DNA from: an uncultured Saprospiraceae bacterium
Lineage (GTDB): Bacteria; Bacteroidota; Bacteroidia; Chitinophagales; Saprospiraceae
Assembly: GCA_937959115.1 (NCBI GenBank)
Contig: CALGAW010000007.1
Span: 98,240-162,239 of the forward strand
DNA: 64,000 bases
Direction: 5' to 3'
The translations under genes and the position numbers were made by a program. Shown here in pieces: positions 54,093 to 62,335 of this stretch (within the stretch, counting starts at the first letter, position 1; the number at the start of each line of letters is the position of its first letter). Under the pieces are notes generated by a model. The model was not told where the DNA came from. It was given only the letters and a program-made list of their open reading frames with translations, and did not search any database.

Positions 54093-57000
54093 TTACTTCG
54101 GTACACTAGAATTAATCCCTGAGTTATTATTCCATATAATACGGTCGGCACCAGTAACTTCACCATTCATGTTATAATCTGCTTCTGTATACCGATTAAA
54201 CAAGCCGTTTTTAAGGTTCCATAAAATACGATCTGCGCCATTGATGTCGAAACTTACGGGATCAGAAATCTGATCTCCGTCTCCAGCATATAGTCCCCAA
54301 AAACCAGGAGCCAACTCTTTTTGACCAAATCCGTTAGTCTGAGGCACCCAGCTATTCTGCGCTGTAAAATCATAAACAAGCACTCCGTTTTGAGGTACCA
54401 AAGCCTGAGCAGACAATGCTCCCATATGATTCCGATGTTCGATCAACACAAAATAGGGTCCAGGAACCCCGCCTTGGTATGCGCTACCAGGTAAAAACTC
54501 AATCGTTCCATCACGTTTCAGTATTCCTGCAGCTTGGTGAATTTCAGTAGCAGCGTCTACCCCAGTCCTTAGTGACATCAACACCCAATCTACACTTAAG
54601 GGATCATAGTCACTATTGCTAAACGTCAGCCCTTCTGTTCCTTGATAATTCCATGGCGCAAGATTGTAAGGTTGCCCAGGTGGAGTTTGCAAACCAGTGT
54701 TACTCGGATTCAGGAACAACATGCCCGGTAAGAGTTCCTGCGAATACAAATTATTCCTCATATTACCCGATATTGGGTAATAAGCTCCTTCCAAAAAAAC
54801 TTTTAGGTCATAGGTCAACGAAGGTATAGAAGAATACTCAATGCACAACTCTGCTGCTTTCCCATCATCTCCATTGTAAGATTCCGCTGTTCGCTTTCCT
54901 GTTCCAGTAATTAGTAGGACGACAGAGTTATCCTGACTGAAGCTTGGACGATCCACGATTTCCTGAATGATTGCAGACAGATCTGGAGTCTGTTGATTTG
55001 GGCCTGCCTCTCCTTCTGTATTCCAGTCTGGAGGGCTCCAATTCACTGAAGCTGAGGTGGTGATCCTGCTGCTCAAGTCGCTTGTAGTTGTAGTGAAGGC
55101 TGAAGCATTGTCAATATCCTCTCCATGGATGATTAAATTCGATGTTCCAGTGCTGACTTCATCTACAGTAAATTGAAGGTGTGCATTGGTAATGGTCGCT
55201 CCTTGTGGAATACTAATGTTATTGAAACGTAATGCAGCAATTTGATCATTCCCATCAAAAACTAATTCGATATCACTACTTCCAAGATTTACAAAGCCAT
55301 TGGTAGAGTTTTCTTCTGCATCATCTGCTCCAACACCAATTCGGCGGCACACTGAATTACCACCAATTGTACCTTCACAAATACAATCAGTCGTATATAC
55401 ATCACCGCTTGTATTTGAGTTCCCATCATCACAGGAAGTGCCGATCAGGTTATCATCAAAATTTGGACATTGGTCTTCGGCATCGCAAACACTGTCATTA
55501 TCACTATCTTGAAAGGTTCCAATGCAATTGCAATCATTATCAATAACATCATTAATCGTGCATGGGTTATTGTCGTTACAAGTCTGTCCGGTTGTTGGAC
55601 ATGCTATAGAAAACTCAATACACAACAACGCTGCTGCTGCACCATCCCCGTTGAAGGACTCAGCGGTTCGCTTTCCCGTCCCTGTTACCAACAAAACAAT
55701 TGAGTTGTCTTGTCTAAAGCCAGGTCGATCCACAATTTCTTGAATGATTGCTGAAAGATCTGGCGTCTGTTGATCTGGGCCTGCTTCTCCTTCTGTATTC
55801 CAGTCAGGCGGACTCCAGTTTACCGTAGCTGTTGTACTGATCCTGCTGCTCAAATTGTTAGTTGATGAGGTGAACATGGAAGCATCATCTGCCGCCTCTC
55901 CGTGAATCGTTAAATTAGCTGTACCAGTGGTCGTTTCATCTACTGCAAACTGGATGGATGCATTGGTTATGAAAGCTCCTTGAGGAATACTAATATTGCT
56001 AAATCGAAACCCTGCTACTTGATTACTCCAATCAAAAACCAATTCAATATCAGAGCTTCCTAGATCCACATTGCCGTTATCCGTGCTTTCTTCTGCATCG
56101 TCTGCTCCTACACTAATTCGGCGACACACAGAATTTCCAGTTATGAAAAAGCCTTCACAAATACAATTGTTCGTGTATACATCATTTATTGTAGTAGAGT
56201 CGCCATCATCACAAGTTGTTCCAATCAAGGCATCATCAAAGTTGGGACATTGGTCTTCTGCGTCACAGAAACCATCATTATCACCGTCTTGAAAGGTACC
56301 TGAGCACTTACAATTGTTATCAATGACATCATTAACTGTACACGCTAGTCCGTCATCACAAGGCAAGCCCATCGTTGGGCAACCTGCTGCAGTAGTATAG
56401 TTAATACATAGTTGTGGGGCAGCTGAAGAGGATCCATTATAGGATTCTGCAGTGCGCTCTCCAGTGCCTGATACAAACAAGGCAATAGAGTTATTTTGAC
56501 TGTATCCTGGCCGGTCTACAATTTCCTGAAGGATACTAGAGAGATCTGGGGTTCGCTGATCAAGGCCCGACGCACCTTCGGTTGTCCAAGCAGGGGGCGA
56601 CCAATTGACTGTAGCGGATGTCTTTGTTTTGTTTGTTAATTCAAAATTTGTTGTTGCAAATGGAACAGCGTTGTTTGTGTCTTCACCACTAACAACTAGG
56701 TTGGTCACGTCCGAATTCGGTTCATCTACTGTAAACTGTAGATAGGCTTGGGTAATATTAGCTCCTTGGGGTACATCTATCAAATTAAAGCGTAATCCAA
56801 CTTTTTGTTTCATTCCAGCATCCTCAACCAATTCAAGGTCTGTACTAGTAGCATCTACCACCCCAGCGCTATTTTCCTCAACATCATCTGCTCCATTGGT
56901 TATTTTAACGCATGCAGATCCTCCAATCACGGTGCCAACACAAAAACAATCATTGGTATAAACATCATTTGTAGTGTATGGATCTTCATCGTCACAAGGT

Positions 57001-58304
57001 GCTCCAAGTGTACAATTAATCGCTTCCTTTCGAATGGTAAAATAGTCTTCAATAACGCCATTGTCTCTAAGGAATTTTACATTCATTTCATTGCCATCAA
57101 CTTCCAGGACACACGAGCCTAGTTCACTAACAGAATAAAACATAGCTGGATGATCTAACGTCCCACTCCCTGTTTTACCTGAGCTACCAGCAGTAATATA
57201 AACCGCCCCATCGTTTTGCGCATTGCCGTTTGTTGTTCGAAGATAAGCGCCATCACCATCTAACTGACCATCCCCATTTCCATTTGCACCTACGGTATGA
57301 GTGTTCGCATTAAATGAGGTTGACATACCGTAATGACCCTTTAAAAAATAAGATCGCTCGTAGGTATGGCTATGGCCCGAAAGTATCAGATCGACACCGT
57401 TATTCTCTAGCATTGGAGCTAAATTTTCCCGCATATCTATTAACTTGCTTTCTGTGTCAGAATCATGCGTTCCTTTGGTGTAAGTCGGATGATGCCAAAA
57501 TGCCACAATCCAATCTTGTGTGGTGTTTTGGATATCGTTTTCCGCCCAGACATACATTGGACCGCCAACATTTCGGTCAGAAGCATCGGAATCTAAGCAG
57601 ATAAAGTGGATGTTTCCGTAGTCAAAGGAATAATAAGATTCAGTCCCAGAAGCTAAACCTCCAGATTCACCAGATGTCGGGAGCGTAAAAATATCAAAAT
57701 AGGCGCCAGATTGATTAACTCGTTCATGATTTCCAATGCATGACCAAAGAATTGTATTTTTTAGTTTGTCCTCATACATGTTCTCAAAAACACCAATTTG
57801 GTATTCAGCATCCGTTCCATCAGTGTATGCATTATCCCCAAGCATTAAAATGGCATCCGTGTGTCCGTTTCCTGCATAATTGTAATAGGCATCCCTAACA
57901 CTTCTAGCATTGCTGTTGCCTGTACCACAATCTCCGAGTACCCATACGTTAATCGGTTGAACTGTGCCTATTGTGGGGTGTGTTTTAAAGTAAAGATCAC
58001 TGGAGGCTGGCATTAGGATACCTGCTGTATTGGCCACTCTATAAAAGTATTTTGTATCTTGAGACAGCCCATTAATTTCTAGCTCATGATCTACTTTAGC
58101 TGTGTTATCATTCACCGTTTGATTTAGATTGTTAAGATTTGTCCCATAATCTATCTTTGATTCTGTGGCAACGCTGGTTCTCCATTTAACAGTGATGCTT
58201 GTTTCGCTTCCTTTTTGGAGATAGGGTCCTCTTACAATCGTTTGAGCCTTTAACTGAAATAAAAACAAGGCAAGAAATAGGTGGATTAATACTGCTATTT
58301 TCAT
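54093..58304 (-). CDS. Secreted purple-acid-phosphatase-like protein with triplicated repeat domain
   Basis: Start set at the ATG at 58304 (MKIAVLIHLFLALFLFQLKAQ), giving 1404 residues. The Fn3-like domain of purple acid phosphatases (GPYLQKGSETSITVKWRT, about 25-105) is followed by a metallophosphoesterase domain with all motif blocks: LGDCGTGNS, LGDNAYTDG, IGNHERVN, FWHHPTYT and GHSHTYER. After it come three long repeats (about residues 450-1150) separated by Cys- and Asp-rich linkers (CDDGxxxxxNDVxxNxC and TSP3-like DxDxDxxCDAEDQCP). A Saprospiria-type C-terminal module ends NGEVTGADRIIWNNNSG, dockerin-like. The enzyme should release phosphate from organic esters outside the cell. No T9SS 'PNP' motif was seen. 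Confidence 0.9.
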   Translation of the reverse strand: MKIAVLIHLFLALFLFQLKAQTIVRGPYLQKGSETSITVKWRTSVATESKIDYGTNLNNLNQTVNDNTAKVDHELEINGLSQDTKYFYRVANTAGILMPASSDLYFKTHPTIGTVQPINVWVLGDCGTGNSNARSVRDAYYNYAGNGHTDAILMLGDNAYTDGTDAEYQIGVFENMYEDKLKNTILWSCIGNHERVNQSGAYFDIFTLPTSGESGGLASGTESYYSFDYGNIHFICLDSDASDRNVGGPMYVWAENDIQNTTQDWIVAFWHHPTYTKGTHDSDTESKLIDMRENLAPMLENNGVDLILSGHSHTYERSYFLKGHYGMSTSFNANTHTVGANGNGDGQLDGDGAYLRTTNGNAQNDGAVYITAGSSGKTGSGTLDHPAMFYSVSELGSCVLEVDGNEMNVKFLRDNGVIEDYFTIRKEAINCTLGAPCDDEDPYTTNDVYTNDCFCVGTVIGGSACVKITNGADDVEENSAGVVDATSTDLELVEDAGMKQKVGLRFNLIDVPQGANITQAYLQFTVDEPNSDVTNLVVSGEDTNNAVPFATTNFELTNKTKTSATVNWSPPAWTTEGASGLDQRTPDLSSILQEIVDRPGYSQNNSIALFVSGTGERTAESYNGSSSAAPQLCINYTTAAGCPTMGLPCDDGLACTVNDVIDNNCKCSGTFQDGDNDGFCDAEDQCPNFDDALIGTTCDDGDSTTINDVYTNNCICEGFFITGNSVCRRISVGADDAEESTDNGNVDLGSSDIELVFDWSNQVAGFRFSNISIPQGAFITNASIQFAVDETTTGTANLTIHGEAADDASMFTSSTNNLSSRISTTATVNWSPPDWNTEGEAGPDQQTPDLSAIIQEIVDRPGFRQDNSIVLLVTGTGKRTAESFNGDGAAAALLCIEFSIACPTTGQTCNDNNPCTINDVIDNDCNCIGTFQDSDNDSVCDAEDQCPNFDDNLIGTSCDDGNSNTSGDVYTTDCICEGTIGGNSVCRRIGVGADDAEENSTNGFVNLGSSDIELVFDGNDQIAALRFNNISIPQGATITNAHLQFTVDEVSTGTSNLIIHGEDIDNASAFTTTTSDLSSRITTSASVNWSPPDWNTEGEAGPNQQTPDLSAIIQEIVDRPSFSQDNSVVLLITGTGKRTAESYNGDDGKAAELCIEYSSIPSLTYDLKVFLEGAYYPISGNMRNNLYSQELLPGMLFLNPSNTGLQTPPGQPYNLAPWNYQGTEGLTFSNSDYDPLSVDWVLMSLRTGVDAATEIHQAAGILKRDGTIEFLPGSAYQGGVPGPYFVLIEHRNHMGALSAQALVPQNGVLVYDFTAQNSWVPQTNGFGQKELAPGFWGLYAGDGDQISDPVSFDINGADRILWNLKNGLFNRYTEADYNMNGEVTGADRIIWNNNSGINSSVPK
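54838..56925 (-). repeat. Three long protein repeats in the metallophosphoesterase
   Basis: About 175-residue units starting CxxIxxGADDAEE and ending TGTGKRTAES-(F/Y)NG plus a Cys strand, in DNA at about 54838-55360, 55600-56130 and 56400-56925. The first two in coordinate order are much closer to each other than to the third, so the array grew by recent duplication. They resemble DNRLRE-type beta domains. Confidence 0.75.
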
Positions 58305-58683
58305 TGTGAAAGCTGTCATTTAGTTCGTTCATTATTTTAATAACTTATCACCATTCTTGAAGCACTTTATGGAAACTGAGACGTTACATTGAATTTGATA
58401 AGGAATTAGAAACCAGCTATTTCTGGTCATATGCTTGGGTAGTACATTGTCTAGAAGGGATGATATAAATATAGGGCTTTCAAAGCGGAATTGAAACTAA
58501 ATAGTGGAAAATTGAGACATAAACATTGCCTCTCACAACTATAGCACTGAACTACTTAGACTTATCCTTGTACAATAAAAATATAAAATCTATTTATCTT
58601 CTATTTCATTCATCCAACAGAGATACATCTGCATCAGTTGTCATCTAACAAGTAGAAACTTTGCAAAAACAAATTGCATATTG
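58305..58683. other. Divergent intergenic region
   Basis: Holds the promoters of the metallophosphoesterase (minus) and PEP carboxylase (plus). A near-consensus AACTTTG at about 58657-58664 lies some 20-25 bases before the PEP carboxylase ATG. No other structure was seen. Confidence 0.35.
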
Positions 58684-61233
58684 ATGCAAAAATTAAAAAA
58701 AATAAACTACATTTCTCCCATGAAGTTTAATCTAAAGAAACAATTCCAAATATATAATGCGCTTTTTCTCAATCTAAACTATGAAGGAGCAAATCAGATT
58801 GGTGATCTAATACCAATACTAGGAAAAGCTGCTAAGATCCTTTTAAAAAGAGGAAAAGAACCGATTACAATAGTCGATGAGTTTTTTGAGGATTATAAAG
58901 ACCTGATTGCAGTAGACAAAATGGATTTCATGTTCAAAGTGATTCAATATGTTGAACGGCAAATCGTATTGTTTGATAGTATTGAAGATTGTATATCTCC
59001 TTATGATCTAGAGGATCAAGATTCTGTATTAGTGGACACACTAGTCAGTAATAGCAAGACAAGTGAAGAACGTCAAAAGGTGATGCAAATGCTCAATGAC
59101 TTTTCAGTGAGAATTGTGTTTACAGCTCATCCAACACAGTTTTATAGGCCTCCAGTCCTAGACATTATTTCAAGACTAAGGAAACAATTACAGAATAACG
59201 AAGTGCATAAGGTAGATGCCCTACTCCATCAACTAGGTTTGACAAGTCTTGTCAACACAGATTCCCCAACCCCACTTGAAGAAGCCAAAAACATCATTCA
59301 TATCTGTAGATACGAATTCTATAAGGCGATTGGAGACCTCATGTTTAGACTCAATACAACGTATCCAGAATTGGATAACGAAGAATTAGTGATGCTTGGG
59401 TTTTGGCCTTGTGGTGATCGAGATGGGAATCCGTATGTCACACATGAGACCACCAAACAGGTTTTGGATGAGTTGAGAATGACTTTAATGAAGTGTTATT
59501 ACCATGATGTGAAGTCACTTGCGTCTATGCTAACCTTTAGAGAAATCGAGCATGAATTAGTCAGTATCCAAGGAGCGCTTTACAAAGCAATGTTTAATGC
59601 AGTGGTGCTTATAGACTATAAGACATTGCTGACTACTTTTGAACAGGTTAAGGCTCTGTTGACCGATAAATACAAGGGGCTTTATTTGGAAGAACTAGAG
59701 AAGGTCATCACCAAAGTAAAGGTATTCAAAAACCACTTTGCCTCTTTAGATATTCGACAAGATAGTAGCGTGCATACTGAATGCATTACTCAAATTCTGA
59801 TTGCAAATGGGCTGATCACGGATTCATTAGACGAATTAGAAGAAGCCAACCTGATTGAGCTGCTAACCAAGGAGATGGTCGAAATGCCTGATTACAAGAA
59901 TTTTGATGGCTTGGTACTAGATACGTTCCTTAACATCCAACAGTTACCAGCGTTGCAAGAACTAAATGGCGAGCTAGGATGCCATCGATATATTGTCAGT
60001 AATTCTGAAAACATATTCGACATACTCAATATTTATGGTTTGTTTAGATGGATCCACAAAACCGAGGTATTTAACTTTGATTTCATCCCTCTTTTTGAGA
60101 CAATGTATGGAATGGATGCCAGTGAATCTGTGATGCAGCAACTTTATGAGATAAAACCCTACTTCACGCATCTAGAAACCAGAAAGAAGAAACAAACCAT
60201 CATGCTCGGCTTTTCTGATGGAACAAAAGATGGTGGCTATCTAAAAGCAAATTGGTCGATTTACAAATGTAAACAACGACTCTCTGTGCTAAGCAATAAA
60301 TATGATCTAACTGCAACTTTCTTTGATGGAAGAGGCGGACCGCCTGCTCGCGGTGGTGGAAAAACGTTTAACTTTTATGCCGCAAGGAGCCCTGAGATGG
60401 CGAATAGTGATATCCAATTAACCATCCAAGGGCAAACAATTACGAGCACTTATGGGACAAGTGAGAAATTCGCCTTTAATGCGGAGCAAATGATCTCTTC
60501 TGGGCTCAGTAGCCTCTCAGCAGATGGCAAAACAAAAATTTCTGACACCAACTATGCGCTCTTCGAAGAATTAAGTGAATTGAGCTTCAAAAAATACATC
60601 AGCTTAAAAGAACATCCTAAGTTTCTACCCTACTTAGAAAATATGACAACGCTAAAATTTTATGGCAAAACAAAAATCGGTAGTCGTCCTGGAAAAAGAA
60701 ACAAATCCAGCAAGCTGACATTAAGTGATTTAAGAGCCATTTCTTATGTCGGATCTTGGTCTCAACTGAAACAGAACATCCCAGGATATTTCGGAGTAGG
60801 TACAGCTCTTAAAACACTCAACGATGCAGGAAGAGCTGAAGAACTTCAACAGCTTTACAAAACGGTGCCTTTATTTAAAACCTTGATAGACAACTGCATG
60901 ATGTCTCTTACAAAGTGTTTTTTCGAATTGACTTCCTACATGAAATCAAATGCAGACTATGGCGAATTTTGGCAGTTGCTATATGACGAATATGCGCTTA
61001 GTATTAAAATGATTTTATCCATCACCAACCTTTCTGAGTTAATGGAAACAGAATCAAGATCTAAAGAGTCAATAGAGATCCGAGAAGAGATTGTAAGACC
61101 ATTGCTTCTGATTCAACATTACGCGTTACAGATGTTAAACTTGAATGTCGATGAAAAGAACAATGCCCTTTATGAAAAATTAGTCGTTCGGTCACTGTAT
61201 GGAAATATAAACGCTAGTCGAAACTCTGCTTAA
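58684..61233 (+). CDS. ppc: Phosphoenolpyruvate carboxylase
   Basis: The ATG at 58684 is preferred over a TTG three bases earlier; 849 residues. The N-terminal catalytic block VFTAHPTQ (H149) and the conserved segments MLGFSDGTKDGGYLK and FDGRGGPPARGGG (D548, R550) are clear. The family adds bicarbonate to PEP to make oxaloacetate, feeding the TCA cycle. The usual FHGRGG loop reads FDGRGG here; I believe this is the normal form in many Bacteroidota, but I could not check it. The length is slightly shorter than E. coli (883). The stop overlaps the start of the DUF4345 gene (TAATG). Confidence 0.95.
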   Translation: MQKLKKINYISPMKFNLKKQFQIYNALFLNLNYEGANQIGDLIPILGKAAKILLKRGKEPITIVDEFFEDYKDLIAVDKMDFMFKVIQYVERQIVLFDSIEDCISPYDLEDQDSVLVDTLVSNSKTSEERQKVMQMLNDFSVRIVFTAHPTQFYRPPVLDIISRLRKQLQNNEVHKVDALLHQLGLTSLVNTDSPTPLEEAKNIIHICRYEFYKAIGDLMFRLNTTYPELDNEELVMLGFWPCGDRDGNPYVTHETTKQVLDELRMTLMKCYYHDVKSLASMLTFREIEHELVSIQGALYKAMFNAVVLIDYKTLLTTFEQVKALLTDKYKGLYLEELEKVITKVKVFKNHFASLDIRQDSSVHTECITQILIANGLITDSLDELEEANLIELLTKEMVEMPDYKNFDGLVLDTFLNIQQLPALQELNGELGCHRYIVSNSENIFDILNIYGLFRWIHKTEVFNFDFIPLFETMYGMDASESVMQQLYEIKPYFTHLETRKKKQTIMLGFSDGTKDGGYLKANWSIYKCKQRLSVLSNKYDLTATFFDGRGGPPARGGGKTFNFYAARSPEMANSDIQLTIQGQTITSTYGTSEKFAFNAEQMISSGLSSLSADGKTKISDTNYALFEELSELSFKKYISLKEHPKFLPYLENMTTLKFYGKTKIGSRPGKRNKSSKLTLSDLRAISYVGSWSQLKQNIPGYFGVGTALKTLNDAGRAEELQQLYKTVPLFKTLIDNCMMSLTKCFFELTSYMKSNADYGEFWQLLYDEYALSIKMILSITNLSELMETESRSKESIEIREEIVRPLLLIQHYALQMLNLNVDEKNNALYEKLVVRSLYGNINASRNSA

Positions 61234-61625
61234 TGAATAACTCAAACTGGATCCTCAAAAACCTACACCTTCTTGTTTCTCTTTCAATTGTAGTACCAGT
61301 TGCCTTTATTTACGGTTCCCCTACCATCCTAGAGCAACGAGTAGACATCCAAGTCAACACCATTGATCTTTCTAATATGCTGAAGGCAGTCATGGGGTTA
61401 TATCTAGCAATTTCATTCGTATGGGCGCTAGGTGTTTGGAAAACTGATTATTGGAAAATCGCTACTCAATTAACTATATTGTTTATGCTAGGGCTTGCTG
61501 TCGGGCGAATTTTGAGCATTCTCATAGATGGTGTGCCAACTGGTGGATTTATTTTTGGACTCGTAGCTGAATGTGTAATTGGACTCTATTCAATTTATCA
61601 ATTGAAAAAATATTCTGAAACTTGA
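61233..61625 (+). CDS. DUF4345 family membrane protein
   Basis: The 130-residue protein has four predicted membrane helices (about 10-28, 45-65, 75-95 and 103-122) and the DUF4345 core (MGLYLAISFVWALGVWK, AVGRILSILIDGVP). The family is of unknown function. Its ATG overlaps the PEP carboxylase stop by one base (TAATG), so it is probably translated with it. A physiological link to PEP carboxylase is not known to me. Confidence 0.85.
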   Translation: MNNSNWILKNLHLLVSLSIVVPVAFIYGSPTILEQRVDIQVNTIDLSNMLKAVMGLYLAISFVWALGVWKTDYWKIATQLTILFMLGLAVGRILSILIDGVPTGGFIFGLVAECVIGLYSIYQLKKYSET

Positions 61626-61699
61626 AAGATCAAGCATTGAAGATGCGACGTGTACGCATAAGCAGAAAAGCAATTCAGTTAAACACCTAAAATTCAAAA

Positions 61700-62176
61700 A
61701 TGGAACCAAGAATTGAACGATTGAAAGAAAAAAGACTAACTGGATACAAGCTAAAAATGAGTCTGACCAACAATAAAACAGGTGAACTTTGGGGAAATTT
61801 TGGTCCTAAAATTAAACACATTAAAAATAGAGTATCTGTGGACAGGATTTCTATGCAAATTTATCCTCCTTTGTACTATAACAATTTCAATCCTGATATT
61901 GAATTTGAAAAATGGGCTACTGTTGAAGTAAAAGATTTTGAAAACCTTCCTAATGGGCTGGATGCTTTTACCTTAAAAGAAGGACTTTATGCGGTTTTCG
62001 ACTATAAAGGTTTGAGTTCAGACCCTTCTATTTTTCAGTATATTTTTTGGAAGTGGTTACCAAACTCATCCTATCAAATTGACAACAGACCACATTTTGA
62101 GGTGCTAGGAGAAAATTATCTAAATAACGACCCAAATTCAGAAGAAGAAATCTGGATACCGATTCTTGAACAATAA
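61700..62176 (+). CDS. GyrI-like/AraC effector-binding domain protein
   Basis: The 158-residue protein has no DNA-binding domain and consists of a single GyrI-like small-molecule-binding fold. Features are ERLKEKRLTGYKLKMSL at the start, then a helical LWGNFGPKI, the strand ISMQIYPP, the domain-typical WATVEVKDFENLPNG, then LYAVFDYKG, FQYIFWKWLP and the final PHFEVLGENY. These domains bind drugs or other small hydrophobic molecules. It lies 74 bp after DUF4345 and before a terminator that faces the other way. Confidence 0.85.
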   Translation: MEPRIERLKEKRLTGYKLKMSLTNNKTGELWGNFGPKIKHIKNRVSVDRISMQIYPPLYYNNFNPDIEFEKWATVEVKDFENLPNGLDAFTLKEGLYAVFDYKGLSSDPSIFQYIFWKWLPNSSYQIDNRPHFEVLGENYLNNDPNSEEEIWIPILEQ

Positions 62177-62277
62177 TATTCTTTAGGTCTAGAAAACAAG
62201 TGATTTGATCGAAGATGTCGCCAGAGAACATAGGTAAACTGACCAGTAATGTTGTAGGTGTTGCGGCGTTGAAGCGT

Positions 62278-62307
62278 AAAAAAGGCTCACACATTTCTGA
62301 GTGAGCC
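62278..62307 (-). terminator. Rho-independent terminator
   Basis: Read on the minus strand: GGCTCAC / GTGAGCC (7-bp perfect stem, arms 62284-62290 and 62301-62307, 10-base loop) followed by six T. It lies 28 bases after the stop of the large minus-strand gene ending at 62336. Confidence 0.85.
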
Positions 62308-62335
62308 CTTCCTATATAAATCAATGTTTTAACTC

